Assembly: GCA_947486575.1 (NCBI GenBank)
Contig: CANKUB010000007.1
Span: forward strand, 1 to 64,000
From: Betaproteobacteria bacterium
GTDB taxonomy: Bacteria > Pseudomonadota > Gammaproteobacteria > Burkholderiales > SG8-41
DNA length: 64,000 nt
Direction of reading: 5' to 3'
Shown: piece after piece, positions 1-10,101 of the stretch
Numbering within the stretch: the stretch's first letter is position 1
Layout: the number at the start of each line of letters is the position of its first letter
Translations under genes and position numbers: made by a program
Notes under the pieces: model-generated
What the model saw: the letters and a program-made list of their open reading frames with translations, nothing else
The model's database searches: none
What the model was told of the DNA's origin: nothing

Positions 1-2
1 CT

Positions 3-1328
3 GCGCAAGCCTGCTGCGGCGTGATCAGTCGTGGCACTGCCACCATTTACAACGGCAAACTGTTCCGCGTCACGCTCGACAATCACGTGCTGGCGCTCGA
101 CATGAAAACCGGCAAGGAAATCTGGAAACAGAAATTCGCCGATCACAAGGAAGGCTACACCGCCACCAGCGCGCCGCTGATCGCCAATGGCGTGCTGATC
201 ACCGGCATGGCAGGCGGCGAATACACCACGCGCGGCTTTCTGAATGGCTGGGATCCTGAAACCGGCAAGCACCTGTGGCGCCGTTACACCGTCCCCGCGC
301 CTGGCGAGCCTGGTTCGGAAACGTGGCCGAAAGACACCGAAGCCTGGAAGTATGGCGGTGCGCCCACCTGGCGCAGTGGCGCATACGATCCCGAACTCGA
401 TCTCGTCTATTGGGGCACCGGCAATCCGGCGCCGTGGACGGCCAAAAGCCGTGATGCGCTTGACGGTCTGTACGCAAGCACGCTGCTCGCGATACGCCCC
501 AAGACTGGTGAAATTGTCTGGCATTACCAGTACACGCCGAACGATGTGTGGGACGTGGACGCCACCGACGAGCCGGTGCTCGCGGATATCACGTTTGAAG
601 GCAAGCCGCGCAAGGTACTGTTCCAGTTCAACAAGAATGGATTTGCCTACACCATTGATCGCACCAACGGCAAACTGCTGGCTGCGCACCCTTTCACGCG
701 CGTGAACTGGGCCTCACGCATTGATCTTAAAACCGGTCGGCCCGTAGTGAACGCCGAGCTTTACGATCAGATTCTCAAGGGCGAAGAAGTGTCGGTTTAT
801 CCGCAGCGCGGCGTGAACGCTGTGCCCATCGCTTATAACCCCAAGACTGGGCTGGCCTACACCAGTTCATGGGCCATCCCACGCATCTTCAAGGTCGCAC
901 CGCCAACCGGAAAGCCGCAAGTTATCGGTCAGCGCTCGACCGGGGTGATCGCGCGCCCCTACGTGGCGAAACCCGGTGAAGTGGTAGGTCACCACATTGC
1001 TTTTGATCCGGTAAGCGGCAAGAAAAAATGGGAAATTCCGCTGGTGGACCGCACCAACTCTTCAGGCATGCTGGCCACTGCGGGTGGCCTGCTTTTCACC
1101 GGCTCGGTGGAGGGCAAGTTCCTCGCGCTCGATGAAGAAACCGGCAAGACCGTGTGGGAATTCCAGACCAGCTCAGGCATCAATGCCACGGCCGTCACCT
1201 ACACACACAAAGGCCGGCAATACATCAGCATCGCCTCGGGCCTCGGCGGCAACTCGGCGCGCGCCATGTCGCGCGGCAATGTGCCGCTGGGTGGATCGAT
1301 GTGGACCTTTGCACTAATGCAAGACTAA
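3..1328 (+). CDS. PQQ-dependent alcohol dehydrogenase (methanol/ethanol dehydrogenase family), 5' truncated by window edge
   Basis: Frame is open to the window start and reads AQACCGVISRGTA (vicinal Cys-Cys and context typical of quinoprotein ADHs); repeated tryptophan-docking-like motifs such as ALDMKTGKEIW, AIRPKTGEIVW, ALDEETGKTVW; followed by a cytochrome c gene. Confidence 0.9.
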   Translation, partial: AQACCGVISRGTATIYNGKLFRVTLDNHVLALDMKTGKEIWKQKFADHKEGYTATSAPLIANGVLITGMAGGEYTTRGFLNGWDPETGKHLWRRYTVPAPGEPGSETWPKDTEAWKYGGAPTWRSGAYDPELDLVYWGTGNPAPWTAKSRDALDGLYASTLLAIRPKTGEIVWHYQYTPNDVWDVDATDEPVLADITFEGKPRKVLFQFNKNGFAYTIDRTNGKLLAAHPFTRVNWASRIDLKTGRPVVNAELYDQILKGEEVSVYPQRGVNAVPIAYNPKTGLAYTSSWAIPRIFKVAPPTGKPQVIGQRSTGVIARPYVAKPGEVVGHHIAFDPVSGKKKWEIPLVDRTNSSGMLATAGGLLFTGSVEGKFLALDEETGKTVWEFQTSSGINATAVTYTHKGRQYISIASGLGGNSARAMSRGNVPLGGSMWTFALMQD

Positions 1329-1347
1329 ACGACAGGAATCCGGCAAC

Positions 1348-1677
1348 GTGTTTTTTTTGAAATGGTTTTTATTGCTTCCCGTGTTGGCGTTCGCGAGTGG
1401 TGCGGGTTACGCACAGGCGCCCGGCGGCAGCGCATTCGCGCCGGCACAAATACAGCGCGGCGCGAATGTCTTCGCCAACTTCTGCACACCGTGCCACGGT
1501 GAACGCATGGGCAACCCGGAGTTGTTCAACCTGCGTGAATTTCCAAAAAGCGAGCGCGACCGCTTCATTAATTCCGTGTCCAACGGCAAAAACGGCATGC
1601 CGCCATGGCGCGGACAACTCAAGCCCGACGAGATTGAAGCCCTATGGGCCTATGTCTCGACAGGTGATAAAGACTAA
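1348..1677 (+). CDS. c-type cytochrome, secreted, single haem
   Basis: Signal peptide-like N-terminus and CTPCH haem motif; directly downstream of PQQ dehydrogenase. Confidence 0.85.
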   Translation: MFFLKWFLLLPVLAFASGAGYAQAPGGSAFAPAQIQRGANVFANFCTPCHGERMGNPELFNLREFPKSERDRFINSVSNGKNGMPPWRGQLKPDEIEALWAYVSTGDKD

Positions 1678-1720
1678 TCGCTTACTCGACACTATTGCAG
1701 GCTCTATCTTCGGAGAATTC

Positions 1721-2683
1721 ATGCACCACCGCATCCTCGTCGCTGCAATCGTTTCTGCTTGCCTCTCGGTAACCTGCCTCGCCGCAGACTTCCCCGAAAA
1801 ATCGGTGCGCTTCATTGTGCCGTTTCCGCCGGGTGGCGGCACCGACGCGCTGGCGCGCATCCTCGCCTCAAAACTCACCGAGTCGTGGGGCCAGCAAGTC
1901 ATCATCGATAACCGTGGCGGCGCACAAGGCAGCCTTGGCACCGCGCTCGGAGCCAAGGCTGCGCCGGATGGCTACACGATTTTGCTCGGGCATTCGGGTG
2001 CGCTTGCGATCAATCCGCACATGTATTCCAACCCCGGCTATGATACGCTGAAAGATTTTGCGCCAGTAACGCGCGGCACCGAGATGCCGTACATACTGGT
2101 GCTGCACCCTTCGGTACCGGCGAAAACGATGAACGAACTCGCGCAACTCGCGAAGCAGCATCCGGGCAAACTCACTTTTGCCTCAACCTCTGCCGGCCCG
2201 CAATTGATGGGCGAACTGTTTCGTCTGATGACCAAAACAGACATGGTGCACGTGCCCTACAAAGGCGCGGGGCCTGCGGTAATTGATCTACTCGGCGGAC
2301 ATGTGGGGATCATGTTCTCCGTACCAAGCTCTGTGAATCCACACATCCGCGCGGGCAAGCTGCGGGCGCTGTCGGTTTCCGGCATGAAGCGCGATGAAAG
2401 CCTGCCTGATGTGCCCACGATGATTGAAGCGGGCTTCAAGGATTACGGCGATGCGCGCGAGTGGTACGGCATTCTTGCGCCCGCCGCAACATCGGCCGAC
2501 GCCGTGGCAAAGCTCAACGTGGCGCTGGTGCGCGCGCTGAATGCGCCCGATGTACACAAGCGCCTGCAGCCGCTGGCACAAAAGCCCGTGCCCGGAACAC
2601 CTGCTGATTTCGGTGACTATATTCGCACGCAGTACGGGCTTTGGAGCAAAGTGGTCAAGGTTACCGGCGCAAAAGCGGAGTAG
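1721..2683 (+). CDS. Bug/TctC family tripartite tricarboxylate transporter substrate-binding protein
   Basis: Signal peptide, FPEKSVRFIVPFPPGGGTDALARIL, VPYKGAGPAVIDLLGGHV, C-terminal KVTGAKAE; ATG at 1721 inside a longer ORF. Confidence 0.92.
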   Translation: MHHRILVAAIVSACLSVTCLAADFPEKSVRFIVPFPPGGGTDALARILASKLTESWGQQVIIDNRGGAQGSLGTALGAKAAPDGYTILLGHSGALAINPHMYSNPGYDTLKDFAPVTRGTEMPYILVLHPSVPAKTMNELAQLAKQHPGKLTFASTSAGPQLMGELFRLMTKTDMVHVPYKGAGPAVIDLLGGHVGIMFSVPSSVNPHIRAGKLRALSVSGMKRDESLPDVPTMIEAGFKDYGDAREWYGILAPAATSADAVAKLNVALVRALNAPDVHKRLQPLAQKPVPGTPADFGDYIRTQYGLWSKVVKVTGAKAE

Positions 2684-2857
2684 CGTGACCTGGCAAATTG
2701 CCAGCAGAATCATTCGCCTGCGGCACTTCGGTGCTAACCGTTGGGACACCATTACAACGCACTGACCCGGGAACACAGCCCTATTCGCCCCTCATCGTGC
2801 AAGTCAGGTTGCTTACAATTCCAGCAAGAATTGCTATCAACTCGAGAGGCAAGTACA

Positions 2858-3316
2858 ATGACAATGGATACAATGATCGCGCAGAGGCCAACCGGCCTTC
2901 CATTCATGCATGGGCTCAATATGGCAGAAAATACTCCCGAACGAAGTCTCCTGATCCGTTCTCGTGTGAGCGACGGGTATCACCTGAGCGAGAGCGGCCT
3001 CAAGGATTTGCAGCATGTGTTTACAGACTGGTTTCCGCGCACCATTTATTATGATCTGACCGACGATACGGTCAGCGTAGACGTTTCGGTGCGCAAGGAT
3101 TTCATCAGCGGCAAGGGCATGCTCACTGTTTCATTCAAAAGACAGGATGGCTCGGTGATCAAAAGCGGAGAGTATTCGCAGGACAGGCTGATCGGAAAAT
3201 CGTGCGAGTACTACGACAAAAAAAAGGCCCGTTACGATGGCAACAGAGACGGCTTCGATCATCGCATCGTACTGTATGACACAACACCCATCAGTACTTT
3301 GGGCCGCCTCAAGTAA
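2858..3316 (+). CDS. hypothetical protein
   Basis: Open frame with ATG at 2858 preceded by purine-rich GAGAGG; no family recognised. Confidence 0.5.
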   Translation: MTMDTMIAQRPTGLPFMHGLNMAENTPERSLLIRSRVSDGYHLSESGLKDLQHVFTDWFPRTIYYDLTDDTVSVDVSVRKDFISGKGMLTVSFKRQDGSVIKSGEYSQDRLIGKSCEYYDKKKARYDGNRDGFDHRIVLYDTTPISTLGRLK

Positions 3317-3417
3317 GCAGACGGACTTACCAATACCCAAAGCCAGCGTGATAGCCTCGCAGCATTGACCCATCGTAAGTTATTGTTTTTATTACTTTTT
3401 TATAGCACTCCTGTCCG

Positions 3418-3720
3418 TCATAACGGTATTGCCATCCACGTATCAACACGTCGACCGTCAATCACTACGATGCGCTCCTCGAATTGAGCGCGCCCATTTT
3501 CACCCGCGACGTGTAGGCGGTCGTGGCAGCGACAGCGGCAGACAGCGCTGATGGTTCTCTGCGGTAGTGCGCGATAGCGCGCTTGCTCGACAATGAAATC
3601 TGGCCCCGCTTCTATCTGATCATCATCTATGGCACGCGCGTATCGCGCGAGCCGGTTCTCGACGCTTGGTTGCAGTTCAGTGTCCATGCGCGCACGCTCA
3701 AGCTGGATGAGCGTAGTCAT
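3418..3720 (-). pseudogene. remnant of aromatic-ring-hydroxylating dioxygenase beta subunit (NTF2-like) with internal deletion
   Basis: Minus-strand reading has the N-terminal pattern ENRLARYARAIDDDQIEAGPDFIVEQARYRALPQ and C-terminal pattern GRAQFEERIVVIDGRRVDTWMAIPL* of RHD beta subunits, but the central part is missing (about 100 aa total). Confidence 0.6.
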
Positions 3721-3787
3721 TTTGCGTCTACAATAACCCGCAGGATTACAATGACACCGGCTACGCCGCCAACTGTGGAGACACGCA

Positions 3788-4663
3788 ATGACCAAGACCT
3801 GCGAATTCATCACTGAAGACATCGAATACCTGCGTCACGGCGAGCGGGCGCTGAAGCTGCGACTCTATAAGCCGCAAGGCGCAGGCCCATTTCCGCTGGT
3901 GGTGGATTTACACGGTGGCGCATGGGGCAAGGGTAGTTTCGAAGAATGCGCGGGCCGCGACGAGGTTTTAGCGCGCGCCGGGCTGCTGGTCGCGGCGCTC
4001 GATTTCCGTGACGGCAAGGATGGGTATCCGACAGCGCTGGTGGACATCAACTACGCGATTCGCTGGCTGAAATCACGGGCCACGCAGCTCCACACGCGCG
4101 CTGATCGGGTGGGTATTTGCGGTCAATCGAGCGGCGGTCATCTTGCGATGCTGGCGGCGATGCTGCCACATAATCCGCGTTACACGGCGATTGCATTGCC
4201 CGCGGGGTCACCCGCCGTTGATGCCACGGTACGCAGCGTCGCCATGGCATGGCCGGTAATCAATCCGCTATCACGCTATCGCAATGCCCTGCGCGAACGC
4301 GCCAAAGGCACGGCGTGGGTTGGCGATATACCGGAACGACAAAGCGCATTCTGGAAGAACGACGAGAATATGATCGAGGGCAATCCGGTGCTGATGCTCG
4401 AACGCGGCGAGAAAGTATCCCTGCCGCCCGCGCTGTGGCTGCAGGGACGCCCTGATCCGGTACACGATTACCGCGATCCTGAGTCGCCTGTTGCACTCAA
4501 TGAGCCGGAGCGTTTCACAGCAATTTATCGCAAAGCCGGTGGCGCGATTGATCTGCTCTACGTTGATCAGGCTGCGCGCACCACAGCGGCCGCACGTGAT
4601 CCGATTGCGGCCTTTTTCCTGCGGGAAATGGCCGTTGCGCATGAGGTTGGCGCTACGGCATAG
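3788..4663 (+). CDS. alpha/beta hydrolase (esterase/lipase-like)
   Basis: HGGAWGKGSFEE oxyanion region and GQSSGGHLA nucleophile elbow. Confidence 0.85.
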   Translation: MTKTCEFITEDIEYLRHGERALKLRLYKPQGAGPFPLVVDLHGGAWGKGSFEECAGRDEVLARAGLLVAALDFRDGKDGYPTALVDINYAIRWLKSRATQLHTRADRVGICGQSSGGHLAMLAAMLPHNPRYTAIALPAGSPAVDATVRSVAMAWPVINPLSRYRNALRERAKGTAWVGDIPERQSAFWKNDENMIEGNPVLMLERGEKVSLPPALWLQGRPDPVHDYRDPESPVALNEPERFTAIYRKAGGAIDLLYVDQAARTTAAARDPIAAFFLREMAVAHEVGATA

Positions 4664-4700
4664 CAAACATAGACACCAGAAAAGATAGAGGATTATCACC

Positions 4701-5918
4701 ATGACGCAACCACGCGGCCCGCTAGATGGCGTAAAAATTGTAGCCTGCTCAACTGCGCAGGCCGGTACGGTGCCTTACATGCTGATGGCTGATCTGGGTG
4801 CTGAGGTGATCAAAATCGAAGTGCCCGGCAAAGGTGACAACTCGCGCACGTCCAGCGTGTTTCCCGGTTTGCCCAGCACCTATTTTGAAACCAATAACCG
4901 TGGCGTAAAGAGTTTTACGCTCAACATGAAATCTGCGGAAGCGCGTGAGATTCTGCACAAGCTGGTGGCGCGTGCCGATATCTTCGGTCAGAACTTTCGC
5001 CCCGGTGCTGCGGAGAAAAACGGTTTTGGCTATGAGGATTTGAAAAAGATCAATCCGAAGCTGGTGTACGTGTCGATTTCCGGCTATGGCCCCAAAGGCC
5101 CGAACGCCGCGCTACCGGGCACCGATTCGATGGCACAGGCGCTGGGCGGCATTGCTGAAGCTTATTCCACACCGGGCCAGCCTCTGCGCGCTGGCGTGGT
5201 GTCGGTGGCAGATGAAACTTGCGCGATTCTCGCCTTTGGCGGCATGCTGGCCGCACTGCACTGCGCCCGCACACAGGGCATCGGGCAAAAGGTTGATTGT
5301 TCACTACTGGGCGGACAGATACGCCTGATGGGCTGGACGCTGACCACCGCGATGTGGCGCAATCGCCCGCCCGTTACCGGGCAGGCGCGCGTCAACGGCA
5401 CGCCGGAGCGGCCCGGCCTCTCGGCCAGTTTTAACGACATCCATGGCAAGCCGCTGGTGTTCCAACTCAACGGCGCTGCCAAGTGGAAGCAGGCGATGAC
5501 GGCGCTGGGCTTCTACGACACGCTGTCACACGCAGGGTTTGCCGAACTCGGTGTGGTGATCGGCAACGATGAACAGCGCGAGACATTGCTTGCGACGCTC
5601 GATGGCCTGTTCGCAACCGGCCCGCGCGACAAATGGGTGGCGATTCTACGCGCTGCCGATATTGTTTCAGCACCCATCAACACGCTGCTCGAAGCCGCCA
5701 GCGATCCTGACGTGCTCGCCAACGGCTATATCACCGAGGTGGATTATCCGAAGCACGGCAAGAAGCTGAAAGTGCATGGATCACCGTGGCAATTTTCCGA
5801 AACGCCAGCGAAGATCGGTGTGGCGCCCGAACTCGGCGAACACAACGACGCCGTGTTAAAAGAGATCGGCTACAGCGCAACAGAAATACAAGGCTTGCGC
5901 GATCGCAAAGTTATCTGA
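4701..5918 (+). CDS. CaiB/BaiF family (class III) CoA-transferase
   Basis: GPLDGVKIVACS, ADLGAEVIKIEVPGKGD, YVSISGYGPKGPNA motifs. Confidence 0.92.
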   Translation: MTQPRGPLDGVKIVACSTAQAGTVPYMLMADLGAEVIKIEVPGKGDNSRTSSVFPGLPSTYFETNNRGVKSFTLNMKSAEAREILHKLVARADIFGQNFRPGAAEKNGFGYEDLKKINPKLVYVSISGYGPKGPNAALPGTDSMAQALGGIAEAYSTPGQPLRAGVVSVADETCAILAFGGMLAALHCARTQGIGQKVDCSLLGGQIRLMGWTLTTAMWRNRPPVTGQARVNGTPERPGLSASFNDIHGKPLVFQLNGAAKWKQAMTALGFYDTLSHAGFAELGVVIGNDEQRETLLATLDGLFATGPRDKWVAILRAADIVSAPINTLLEAASDPDVLANGYITEVDYPKHGKKLKVHGSPWQFSETPAKIGVAPELGEHNDAVLKEIGYSATEIQGLRDRKVI

Positions 5919-5930
5919 CGAAACGACGCA

Positions 5931-6815
5931 TCATCCCGCAAACGCAAACCGCGTATCCTGCACCGTTACGATACGCGCGCCTTTCGTTCCCGCAACAATG
6001 CCGTGCGAAACCTGTGGCGGCACGTGAATCACGAAGCGTTCTTTCACGTGATGTGAATTATCCGCAACGGACGCCTGCACATCGCCTTCCGCTACCAGTG
6101 TAAATTGTTCATTCTCGTGCCCATGTGCGGGCAAGGTGGCGCCGGGTGCGAGATCAAGCACCGCCACTTGCAGTTTTTCACTAATCAACAAGCCACCACT
6201 CACACCACTGGCCAACTGCAAACCCGGCACCATGCGTGCGCTGCTGCCGCGCCCCGCCCTTTCCGAAAGATCATTAAAATCATATACATAGCGCGTTTTT
6301 TCGCCCTGCGGATCAGTGCCTGATTCAGTCATCATCTGGGTAGTGGTTCTTCTGGGCTCATCCGCGCGTTTGCCAAACCCCGGCAAATAAAACGGCCCGT
6401 CATACTTGCCATCAACCGGCGGGCCGGTGATGCCGTGGCGCGTATCTTTCATTGCAAAAAAGTACATGTCTTCGTCGGGGCATGCCTGCCCCGTGTGTAC
6501 CGACATCGAGGGCGTATGTACGATCATGCCTTTTTTGCCGAACGTTTTCATTGCCTCATTGATATCCGACACCATCACACCCTGCAGTATGTAATTAAAC
6601 TGCTCATTCGGATGCGTATGCGCCTTGGCGCCCGAACCTGCCGCCTGCATCGCCAACGCCACCGCGACGTGCTCGCCGTAGAGCACGGCACCGATAGTGG
6701 ACGACTTGCCAGTTTCCATAGTCGGCCCCGACAGTACGCGGCGCGGCGCGACCCTGGCGCTGGTCGGATTGTCAGGCGCGGTATTGAGTTCTTCGTAACC
6801 GTAGATGTATTGCAC
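5931..6815 (-). CDS. bicupin domain protein
   Basis: Two cupin-like segments (HTHPNEQFNYILQG, LPAHGHENEQFTLVAEG). Confidence 0.85.
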   Translation of the reverse strand: MQYIYGYEELNTAPDNPTSARVAPRRVLSGPTMETGKSSTIGAVLYGEHVAVALAMQAAGSGAKAHTHPNEQFNYILQGVMVSDINEAMKTFGKKGMIVHTPSMSVHTGQACPDEDMYFFAMKDTRHGITGPPVDGKYDGPFYLPGFGKRADEPRRTTTQMMTESGTDPQGEKTRYVYDFNDLSERAGRGSSARMVPGLQLASGVSGGLLISEKLQVAVLDLAPGATLPAHGHENEQFTLVAEGDVQASVADNSHHVKERFVIHVPPQVSHGIVAGTKGARIVTVQDTRFAFAG

Positions 6816-6904
6816 GATGGCACCTTTTTCACATAATCTGTCGGGACAAATTTACCATAGCATCCGGTAACATCGGCAGCGTGAATTAAATTGCGAGGCA
6901 TAAC

Positions 6905-7879
6905 ATGATCAGCAAAACGTTGTGCGCAGTAGCTGCGGGACTATCCAGTCTGCTTGCCCTCACCGCGCACGCGGCAGATGCTTATCCCGCACGCCCCATT
7001 CGCATGGTTATCGCCAACGGGCCGGGGTCAGCGGGCGACATTCTTGGCCGTATTGCGTTCATACGCACAGCAGAAATCCTGGGGCAGCCCATCGTTGTCG
7101 ATAACCGGCCAGGTGCGGGCGGCACTATCGGTGTGGAAATCGTTGCGCGCGCCGCGCCCGATGGCTACACGCTGCTGGGCACGTCGTTTGCCACGCTCGC
7201 GGTAGCGCCGCACACCTACAAAAATGTGTCGTACCATCCGGTGAACGACTTCGCGCCAGTGTCGTTGTTCGCCATCACGCAGGCAGGCCTGTGCGTCAAC
7301 GCCGCATTGCCGGTGAAATCCACACGCGAACTCATCGAACTTGCACGTGTGCGTCAGGGCAAACTGCTGATGGCCTCGGCCGGCATTGGCTCCACCAGCC
7401 ATCTCGCCGGTTTGATGTTCACCACCGCAGCTGGCATAGCAGTCACCCACGTGCCATACAAGGGTGGCGGCCCATCCGCTGCGGCCATCGGTGCGGGGGA
7501 AGCGCATTGGGCGCTGGGGCCGCTATCGGCGTATCTCGCAGCCTGGAAAACCGGCCGCGCGCGCTGCATCGCGGTCAGCGGCGAAAAGCGTTCGACCCTA
7601 TTTCCCGACCTGCCGACCATCGCCGAAGGCGGCGTGCCGGGGTTCAAATTCCTCGGATGGAATGGCGTGCTCGCGCCCAAGAACACATCGCGCGCCCTCA
7701 TCGACCGGCTCAACAGCGCGCTGGTGCAGGCACTGAAAACAGCCGAAGTGCGGCAGCTTTACGCTGCACAAGGCGAAGAACCCGCGTGGACCACGCCGGA
7801 GGAATACGCAAAAATAGTCCGTGAAGATTACGAGCGCTATGGCAAGGTGGTGAAAATGGCGGGGGTAAAAGCCGAGTAA
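6905..7879 (+). CDS. Bug/TctC family substrate-binding protein
   Basis: Signal peptide, YPARPIRMVIANGPGSAGDILGRI, THVPYKGGGPSAAAIGAG, KMAGVKAE. Confidence 0.92.
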   Translation: MISKTLCAVAAGLSSLLALTAHAADAYPARPIRMVIANGPGSAGDILGRIAFIRTAEILGQPIVVDNRPGAGGTIGVEIVARAAPDGYTLLGTSFATLAVAPHTYKNVSYHPVNDFAPVSLFAITQAGLCVNAALPVKSTRELIELARVRQGKLLMASAGIGSTSHLAGLMFTTAAGIAVTHVPYKGGGPSAAAIGAGEAHWALGPLSAYLAAWKTGRARCIAVSGEKRSTLFPDLPTIAEGGVPGFKFLGWNGVLAPKNTSRALIDRLNSALVQALKTAEVRQLYAAQGEEPAWTTPEEYAKIVREDYERYGKVVKMAGVKAE

Positions 7880-8196
7880 GCGATGGCGGAATTGCGTGAC
7901 TTTAGATTTGGACTGCGGAAGCTGATCTGACGGGCATCGTCAGACAGGATCGAACGTTGATCTCTAAAGCGGGCACCTAGATAGCTCGGGGAATGTACTT
8001 GGTAGCCGAAACAACCGGCGATAACCCGCCAGTCATGGGCGCGGTCCAATCGTTCCATTGGTTTGACATGGCACAGTCCGAAGGGACTGGGTTCTCCCAA
8101 AACTACAGATAGGCCAGCATATACCGGCGGAACACACTTGCAAGACGTTCGATTCAAATTCAACTAGACTCACGTTTTTCTGAGGAGGAAACAACC

Positions 8197-9309
8197 ATGA
8201 AGCACTTTGTCAGCCGTCGCAGGTTCGTGCTGGGTTCGGCCGCAGCCCTTTCACTTGGTGGCAGTGCCTACACCGCTTTCGGCCAGTCCGCCGCCGCGCT
8301 TAAGACGCCGGTCGTCGATTCTCTGGTGGTGCAGATCGTCACCGATAGTAGTTACGACACCCCGCGTCCGATGTCGCACAAACTCGTCAAAGTGCGCCGC
8401 AAGGGGTTTACCACCGCGCCCAGCATCAAAACACTGCACAGCGAATGGGGCCTCGCGATGACGCTCGAATCGCGCATCGGTTCCGATACGCGCAATCTGA
8501 TGCTCGACTATGGCTACACACCCGAAACGCTGTTGAATAACATCGAGTTCATCGGCGTGGATACCTCGAAGATTCAGGGCCTCATCATGAGCCACGGCCA
8601 CTTCGATCATTTTGGCGGGCTGATCGGGTTTCTGGAGAAGTACCGCAGCCGCCTGCCAGCTGACTTGACGCTGTACGCCGGGGGCGAGGAGAATTTCTGC
8701 AACCGCAAGGCCGGCACAGGCGTACCTGGGCACTTCAGCGATTGGGGGGTGCTGGACCGGCGCGAGCTTGCTCGGCTAAAAGTCAAGGTCGTGCTCTGCG
8801 AGCAGCCCACGGTGATCCAGGGTCACGCTTTTACCACTGGCAACATTCCGCGTAAGAGCTTTGAGACGATCTTCCCGAGTTCGCAGGTTTCTTACCGCAA
8901 ACGCGCCGACGGCGTGGGCTGTGATATGCCGGCCGAGGACGCGAAGTGGAAGGGCGATTATGCGGTGCAGGACAATCACCTGCACGAACACGCCACCTGC
9001 TTCAACGTAAAGGACCGCGGCCTAGTGGTCATCTCTTCCTGCGGCCACACCGGTATTGTTAATTCGGTGCGCCAGGCAATCGCGGTTTCCGGGGTCAGCA
9101 AGGTACACGCCGTCATGGGCGGGTTCCATTTATTCCCCGCAGACGAAGCCTATGTGCGGCGAGTGGTGGCCGAACTGGAGACGATGAACCCGGACGTTCT
9201 CATCCCGCTGCATTGTTCGGGCCCGGACATGGTCAACGTGGTGCGGGCGGTTTCACCGGGCAAGCTGCTGACCTCGACGACGGGTACAGAATTTACATTC
9301 GGCGCCTGA
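8197..9309 (+). CDS. MBL-fold metallo-hydrolase with Tat-type signal
   Basis: SRRRFVLGSAAALSLGG Tat-like signal; MSHGHFDHFGGL metal-binding motif; GGFHLFPAD. Confidence 0.85.
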   Translation: MKHFVSRRRFVLGSAAALSLGGSAYTAFGQSAAALKTPVVDSLVVQIVTDSSYDTPRPMSHKLVKVRRKGFTTAPSIKTLHSEWGLAMTLESRIGSDTRNLMLDYGYTPETLLNNIEFIGVDTSKIQGLIMSHGHFDHFGGLIGFLEKYRSRLPADLTLYAGGEENFCNRKAGTGVPGHFSDWGVLDRRELARLKVKVVLCEQPTVIQGHAFTTGNIPRKSFETIFPSSQVSYRKRADGVGCDMPAEDAKWKGDYAVQDNHLHEHATCFNVKDRGLVVISSCGHTGIVNSVRQAIAVSGVSKVHAVMGGFHLFPADEAYVRRVVAELETMNPDVLIPLHCSGPDMVNVVRAVSPGKLLTSTTGTEFTFGA

Positions 9310-9923
9310 AACTACTCGGCGGCATCGGACTGGTCGTCGCGTTGTTGGCGGCGGCCGCGCATTTTTTCTTGCAGGAAGAGCCAGTAGACAGGCGTGCCGA
9401 CGCGGCCCGCCTGATGAATGAACTGATGTCCGGCAAGAAACCTGTGGGCGGGCCCTTCACGCTCGCCGATAGTTCCGGCACGTTGCGTTCACTTGCCGAT
9501 TTTCGCGGCAAGCTGGTGCTGCTGTACTTCGGCTATCTTTTTTGTCCCGACGTCTGCCCTACCGACCTCGCCCGCATCGCGGCCATGATGAATTCGCTTG
9601 GTGCCGAGGGAGCGGCGGTACAGCCCCTTTTCATCACACTCGATCCGCTGCGCGATACGCCGACGTTGATCAGGGAATACGCCGCCGCATTCCATCCGCG
9701 GATTATCGCCCTGCGCGGCAGTGAGGAGGAGACGCAGAAAATCGCCACGAGCTATAAGGTTTTTTATGAGAAGGTGCCACAAGGCGGCACCTACTTCGTC
9801 GATCACACCGCGTATACGTTCCTCATAGACCGCAACGGCAAGTACATCGCTTTTTTTCCGCCTGGGACGCACGCAGATCGTATGGCGGTGATGGTGCGCG
9901 AGGCGCTGGAGCAACGCAGGTAA
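9213..9923 (+). CDS. SCO1/SenC family copper-binding protein (start uncertain, probably downstream near 9291-9306)
   Basis: YFGYLFCPDVCPTDLARI plus distal VDHTAYTFLIDRNG (CxxxC...H copper site); N-terminal TM segment; an ATG start at 9213 would overlap the upstream gene by about 97 nt. Confidence 0.85.
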   Translation: MFGPGHGQRGAGGFTGQAADLDDGYRIYIRRLKLLGGIGLVVALLAAAAHFFLQEEPVDRRADAARLMNELMSGKKPVGGPFTLADSSGTLRSLADFRGKLVLLYFGYLFCPDVCPTDLARIAAMMNSLGAEGAAVQPLFITLDPLRDTPTLIREYAAAFHPRIIALRGSEEETQKIATSYKVFYEKVPQGGTYFVDHTAYTFLIDRNGKYIAFFPPGTHADRMAVMVREALEQRR

Positions 9924-10101
9924 CGACGAAAATCAGGCGCTGCGAACGACCGGTTCGATTTGAGTCCGCCGTGATCAACTATGCATAATGCTCCCTGTCC
10001 GCACTTGAGCGTGTTTGAGGTTAGAAACCACCGGAAACTGCCTATCAGGTAGGATTCTGATTTCCACACTTGTAAGCTAACCCCGCACCAGCCCCACCAC
10101 G

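Noticed and set aside
199-477. Many antisense or alternate-frame ORFs of 60-160 aa in the ORF track (e.g. 199..477, 1397.., 2288..2776, 7291..7824)
   Set aside because: They mirror strongly coding frames in GC-rich DNA, with no recognisable families or start contexts.
7837-8163. 108-aa minus ORF in the 7880-8196 intergenic region
   Set aside because: No recognised family; overlaps the 3' end of a TctC gene. Possibly an old mobile-element scrap but not supportable by eye.
9924-10101. Possible insertion-sequence end (minus: TTAGCTTACAAGTGTGGAAATCAG...) between SCO and the amidohydrolase
   Set aside because: Only a vague resemblance to IS termini; no transposase, inverted repeat partner or target duplication seen.
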